A stretch of DNA of 9,691 nucleotides from positions 1-9,691 of the forward strand of contig CAYTJF010000231.1 of assembly GCA_964437945.1 (NCBI GenBank), given 5' to 3'. The position numbers and the translations under genes are program-made. The notes below the pieces were generated by a model. The model was not told the DNA's origin, made no database searches, and saw only the letters and a program-made list of their open reading frames with translations. This stretch comes from Granulosicoccus sp964437945 (GTDB taxonomy: Bacteria; Pseudomonadota; Gammaproteobacteria; Granulosicoccales; Granulosicoccaceae). How positions within the stretch are numbered: position 1 is the first letter of the stretch; each line of letters opens with the position of its first letter. Positions 7,487 to 9,691 of the stretch are shown piece by piece.

Positions 7487-8878
7487 CTACCCTGGCATCT
7501 CTTCAGCGCTGCGCTTACGCATAAATGTGTTGAACTCTATATTGTCCATTTCGTGTGACACAAGCGTTATTCCTATAAATGCGGTAAGAGTCATTGACAA
7601 ACCAAATCCGTAGCCATAGTAAATAGGACCCAGCTTTATTGATATTAAAGTAAAAACAGTATTAGTAATTAACAACGTAAAGGTCAAAATTAACGCATCG
7701 CGCAATTTATCAAGATAAAACGCTACATTTAAAACTGCCAGCATTAATACCTGAGCCGCAACCCCGACAAGATCGATGTAATACAGATGTACAAACTTTT
7801 CAGATATACCTAACCATTGAACAATTTTGGGTCCCATTAAATACAAAACAAGGACGGTTACACCTTGAATACGAATTATCTGAAAGATACCCTCTCTGAC
7901 TGCGACAACCATAGCGTTACCGAGTGTTTCAATTTCCTGAAGCGTAGCGTTTCCTCGCACCGCATTAAAAAAACCTTCATAGGCTTCAGCAAAGTCTGTC
8001 TCTATACGAAGCAGAAACACCGCCATACCCGGTATTATGCTTAAGTAAGCCATAAAAATAGGTAAGTCGTAAATTATAGAACTTCGTAGCGGGCCAATAA
8101 CTGCTTCTGATGTGCCCGGATATAACCAGAAAATAATCTTGTCTGCCCATATACCTAAGTTGTAGAAAAATCCGATGAATATCAATATCGGAAAAATCTG
8201 TTTGCGCCTCAAAAAATCCATTCGTACAGCTTCAACTACGGGATATTCGGGAATAATTACAGCCAACATCATGAATAACAACAAGGCATGACCTGCAAGA
8301 AGACCCGTCAACAACCCGGTTAATCCATATCCCATCAATAGCGATGACAAAACCACTGTGGCGCCGTACCCGACCCCAAACGCTACTAGTATTAGTTTGA
8401 ATCGCTTCAGGCCAGCAACAAATATCACTACTATCCATATATCCGACAATGTGACGAAATTAGCTATCATCAGAGCCTCATAGGCGAAGCTTTCTGCAAA
8501 CAGTGTTATAGCCAGCACGACACCTATTACCAAACTACTGATTGTTGTTAGCAAGATAGCGCCAAATAAATTCGGATTGATCGTTGTATCTTTGCCTTCA
8601 AACAATCTATCTGCCACAAATCGGGTAAATACCAGCTGTAACAAACCAGTCAGTGTTAACGATGCACCCATAATCCATGTAACGGATGTTGTGAACTGCT
8701 TAACTTCAATGCCACCCACTTTCTGTGAAACAGCGACAATTCCAATCAGCATTACGCCCACGATTGACAAGACCCAAGGGCCAGCGCTTATGAGACCAGC
8801 AAAGCCATAGGCTTTCATGGTTCCCGTGAACGAATCATCGTCAAGGTATTTACGTAACTCAAACCCTATACCGGCCAT
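7487..8878 (-). CDS. pelG: PelG, inner-membrane Pel polysaccharide flippase-like transporter
   Basis: PelG is a polytopic inner-membrane protein of the MOP/Wzx-like exporter group. With PelD and PelE it forms the inner-membrane Pel synthase/transport complex with the cytoplasmic transferase PelF. This protein has 463 residues, close to the roughly 456 of P. aeruginosa PelG. It begins with the characteristic MAGIGFELRK, followed by GLISAGPWVLSI (28-39). I count about 12 hydrophobic segments, near 25-50, 62-88, 104-128, 136-157, 162-183, 186-209, 227-249, 270-290, 335-352, 365-388, 393-414 and 421-441. A soluble stretch at about 291-333 separates the two bundles. The GIWADKIIFW motif (242-251) is also PelG-like. 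The gene starts 3 bases after the pelF stop, and a purine-rich AAAGGTG site upstream supports the ATG. No frameshift or truncation is seen. Confidence 0.95.
   Translation of the reverse strand: MAGIGFELRKYLDDDSFTGTMKAYGFAGLISAGPWVLSIVGVMLIGIVAVSQKVGGIEVKQFTTSVTWIMGASLTLTGLLQLVFTRFVADRLFEGKDTTINPNLFGAILLTTISSLVIGVVLAITLFAESFAYEALMIANFVTLSDIWIVVIFVAGLKRFKLILVAFGVGYGATVVLSSLLMGYGLTGLLTGLLAGHALLLFMMLAVIIPEYPVVEAVRMDFLRRKQIFPILIFIGFFYNLGIWADKIIFWLYPGTSEAVIGPLRSSIIYDLPIFMAYLSIIPGMAVFLLRIETDFAEAYEGFFNAVRGNATLQEIETLGNAMVVAVREGIFQIIRIQGVTVLVLYLMGPKIVQWLGISEKFVHLYYIDLVGVAAQVLMLAVLNVAFYLDKLRDALILTFTLLITNTVFTLISIKLGPIYYGYGFGLSMTLTAFIGITLVSHEMDNIEFNTFMRKRSAEEMPG
7490..7493 (-). promoter_or_regulatory. Ribosome binding site of the pelC-pelA fusion gene
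   Basis: On the minus strand AGGG lies 7 bases before the ATG at 7482 and is formed by the last sense codons of pelG (Pro-Gly-stop). The two genes are separated by only 4 bases, so translation is likely coupled. The site supports the start that includes the whole lipoprotein signal. Confidence 0.5.
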
Positions 8879-8881
8879 AGC

Positions 8882-9691
8882 TTAAGACACCTTTGAGACA
8901 GGATTGGAAAGATCGAGCTGGGTCTGATAAATATCAGCATAACGACGAATCATGTCTTTTTCATCATAGTAAGTTTCTACTCGTGCGATAGCGGCATCGC
9001 GCGCATTACGCCATTTGTCCTCATCATGCAGAAAAGAGATTGCCGCGTCAGCGAATTCAGACGGGTTTGCTATTGGTACAACAGCACCCGATGCACCTAT
9101 CTCTTGATCTTCTTCACTAACGCCGTACACAAGTTCACTGCAACTACCTACATCAGTAGCTACTGCCGGTATCCCAGCTGCGTATCCTTCCAGCATGACC
9201 AGTGGCTGGCCTTCGGAAACTGATGTAAGCACTGAAAGTCCAATTTTTGGGAAAATATCATCTGGAGACTGAAACCCAAGAAACTTCACGCAGTTACCCA
9301 AATCGAGACTCTCCACCAGCAATTTACACTCACGTGTGTAGTCAGGATCTTCATCTTGCGGACCGACTAACCAACCTTCGGCGTTGGGTACCTTGGCCCT
9401 GACAATACGCATAGCTCTAATAAAGTTCTTGATATCTTTTATCGGTACAACGCGACCAATCAGGGCAAGTACCGGAGGTACCGGTGCATCCGGTTCGCGT
9501 CTAATTGTTTTAAATCGATCTACGTTCACACCGTTTGGAACTATGGTCAACTTACTTTCTGGTGCACCATCAGCTATCTGTCGTAGTCTGTTTCCGTTGT
9601 ACAAGGTAAATATTTCATCTGCTGATGCATACGACATGCGACCTAATGATTGAAAAAACCGAATCCACACGCGACGTAAGTAATTCATATT
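8882..9691 (-). CDS. pelF: PelF, GT4 glycosyltransferase (C-terminal half, cut by the window edge)
   Basis: PelF is the soluble cytoplasmic family GT4 transferase that polymerises Pel from UDP-sugar. Only the C-terminal donor-binding Rossmann domain is in the window; the reading frame is open to the right edge. The Met codon at 9688 is internal, because the fragment starts in the middle of the fold. Numbered from that Met, visible motifs are PNGVNVDRF (51-59), the donor loop GRVVPIKD with Arg79 and Lys84 (78-85), and the EX7E motif with Glu159 and Glu167 in EGQPLVMLE. These four residues keep the spacing I recall for P. aeruginosa PelF Arg325, Lys330, Glu405 and Glu413 (a constant offset of 246), so about 246 residues should lie upstream and the full protein should be near 514 residues. 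All catalytic positions that can be seen are conserved. It directly precedes pelG, as in known pel clusters. Confidence 0.93.
   Translation of the reverse strand, partial: NMNYLRRVWIRFFQSLGRMSYASADEIFTLYNGNRLRQIADGAPESKLTIVPNGVNVDRFKTIRREPDAPVPPVLALIGRVVPIKDIKNFIRAMRIVRAKVPNAEGWLVGPQDEDPDYTRECKLLVESLDLGNCVKFLGFQSPDDIFPKIGLSVLTSVSEGQPLVMLEGYAAGIPAVATDVGSCSELVYGVSEEDQEIGASGAVVPIANPSEFADAAISFLHDEDKWRNARDAAIARVETYYDEKDMIRRYADIYQTQLDLSNPVSKVS
8888..8894 (-). promoter_or_regulatory. Ribosome binding site of pelG
   Basis: AAAGGTG on the minus strand lies within the last codons of pelF, 9 bases before the pelG ATG at 8878. It fits the tight operon spacing and suggests coupled translation. Confidence 0.5.

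Noticed and set aside
9686..9688. Met codon near the right edge taken as the start of PelF
   Set aside because: The fragment begins mid-fold and lacks the N-terminal GT4 half; conserved residue spacing implies about 246 residues upstream of it.
1..9691. CRISPR arrays, insertion sequences, tRNA or rRNA genes
   Set aside because: I saw no spaced direct repeats, transposase-like proteins, terminal inverted repeats or RNA gene signatures; the window is filled with pel genes.

Overview
The window is the 3' part of a Pel exopolysaccharide biosynthesis and export operon from a Gram-negative bacterium. All real genes lie on the minus strand, so transcription runs from the right edge of the window to the left. 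The lipoprotein signal, the outer-membrane beta-barrel protein and the periplasmic modification enzyme show a diderm envelope. Base composition is moderate (judged by eye, not counted). The proteins resemble the gammaproteobacterial Pel set, but the sequence alone does not give a genus.

Layout from 5' to 3' of the transcript: (1) the C-terminal half of pelF, a GT4 glycosyltransferase cut by the right edge of the window (9691-8882); (2) pelG, a 12-helix flippase-like membrane protein (8878-7487); (3) a 1144-codon gene that appears to join a PelC-like outer-membrane lipoprotein domain to a complete PelA (glycoside hydrolase, reductase-like and deacetylase domains) in one reading frame (7482-4048); (4) pelB, an inner-membrane-anchored TPR scaffold with a C-terminal outer-membrane barrel (4073-135); (5) a strong inverted repeat that includes the pelB stop codon and probably ends transcription (93-137), followed by 92 bases with no recognisable gene. 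Genes are separated by 3 or 4 bases or overlap by 26, each start has a Shine-Dalgarno-like site inside the preceding gene, and no promoter is visible, so this is one polycistronic unit that began upstream of the window.

How the parts work together (known for Pel, inferred here): PelF polymerises the sugar chain in the cytoplasm. PelG, with PelD and PelE that are not in this window, moves it across the inner membrane. In the periplasm PelA trims and de-N-acetylates it. PelB's TPR region binds the modification enzyme and its barrel exports the polymer, with PelC forming a ring at the periplasmic mouth of the barrel.

The most notable point is the apparent PelC-PelA fusion. It would make the deacetylase/hydrolase an outer-membrane lipoprotein held at the export pore, and there is no separate pelC between pelA and pelB. 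The gene order F-G-(C-A)-B also differs from the familiar pelABCDEFG order.
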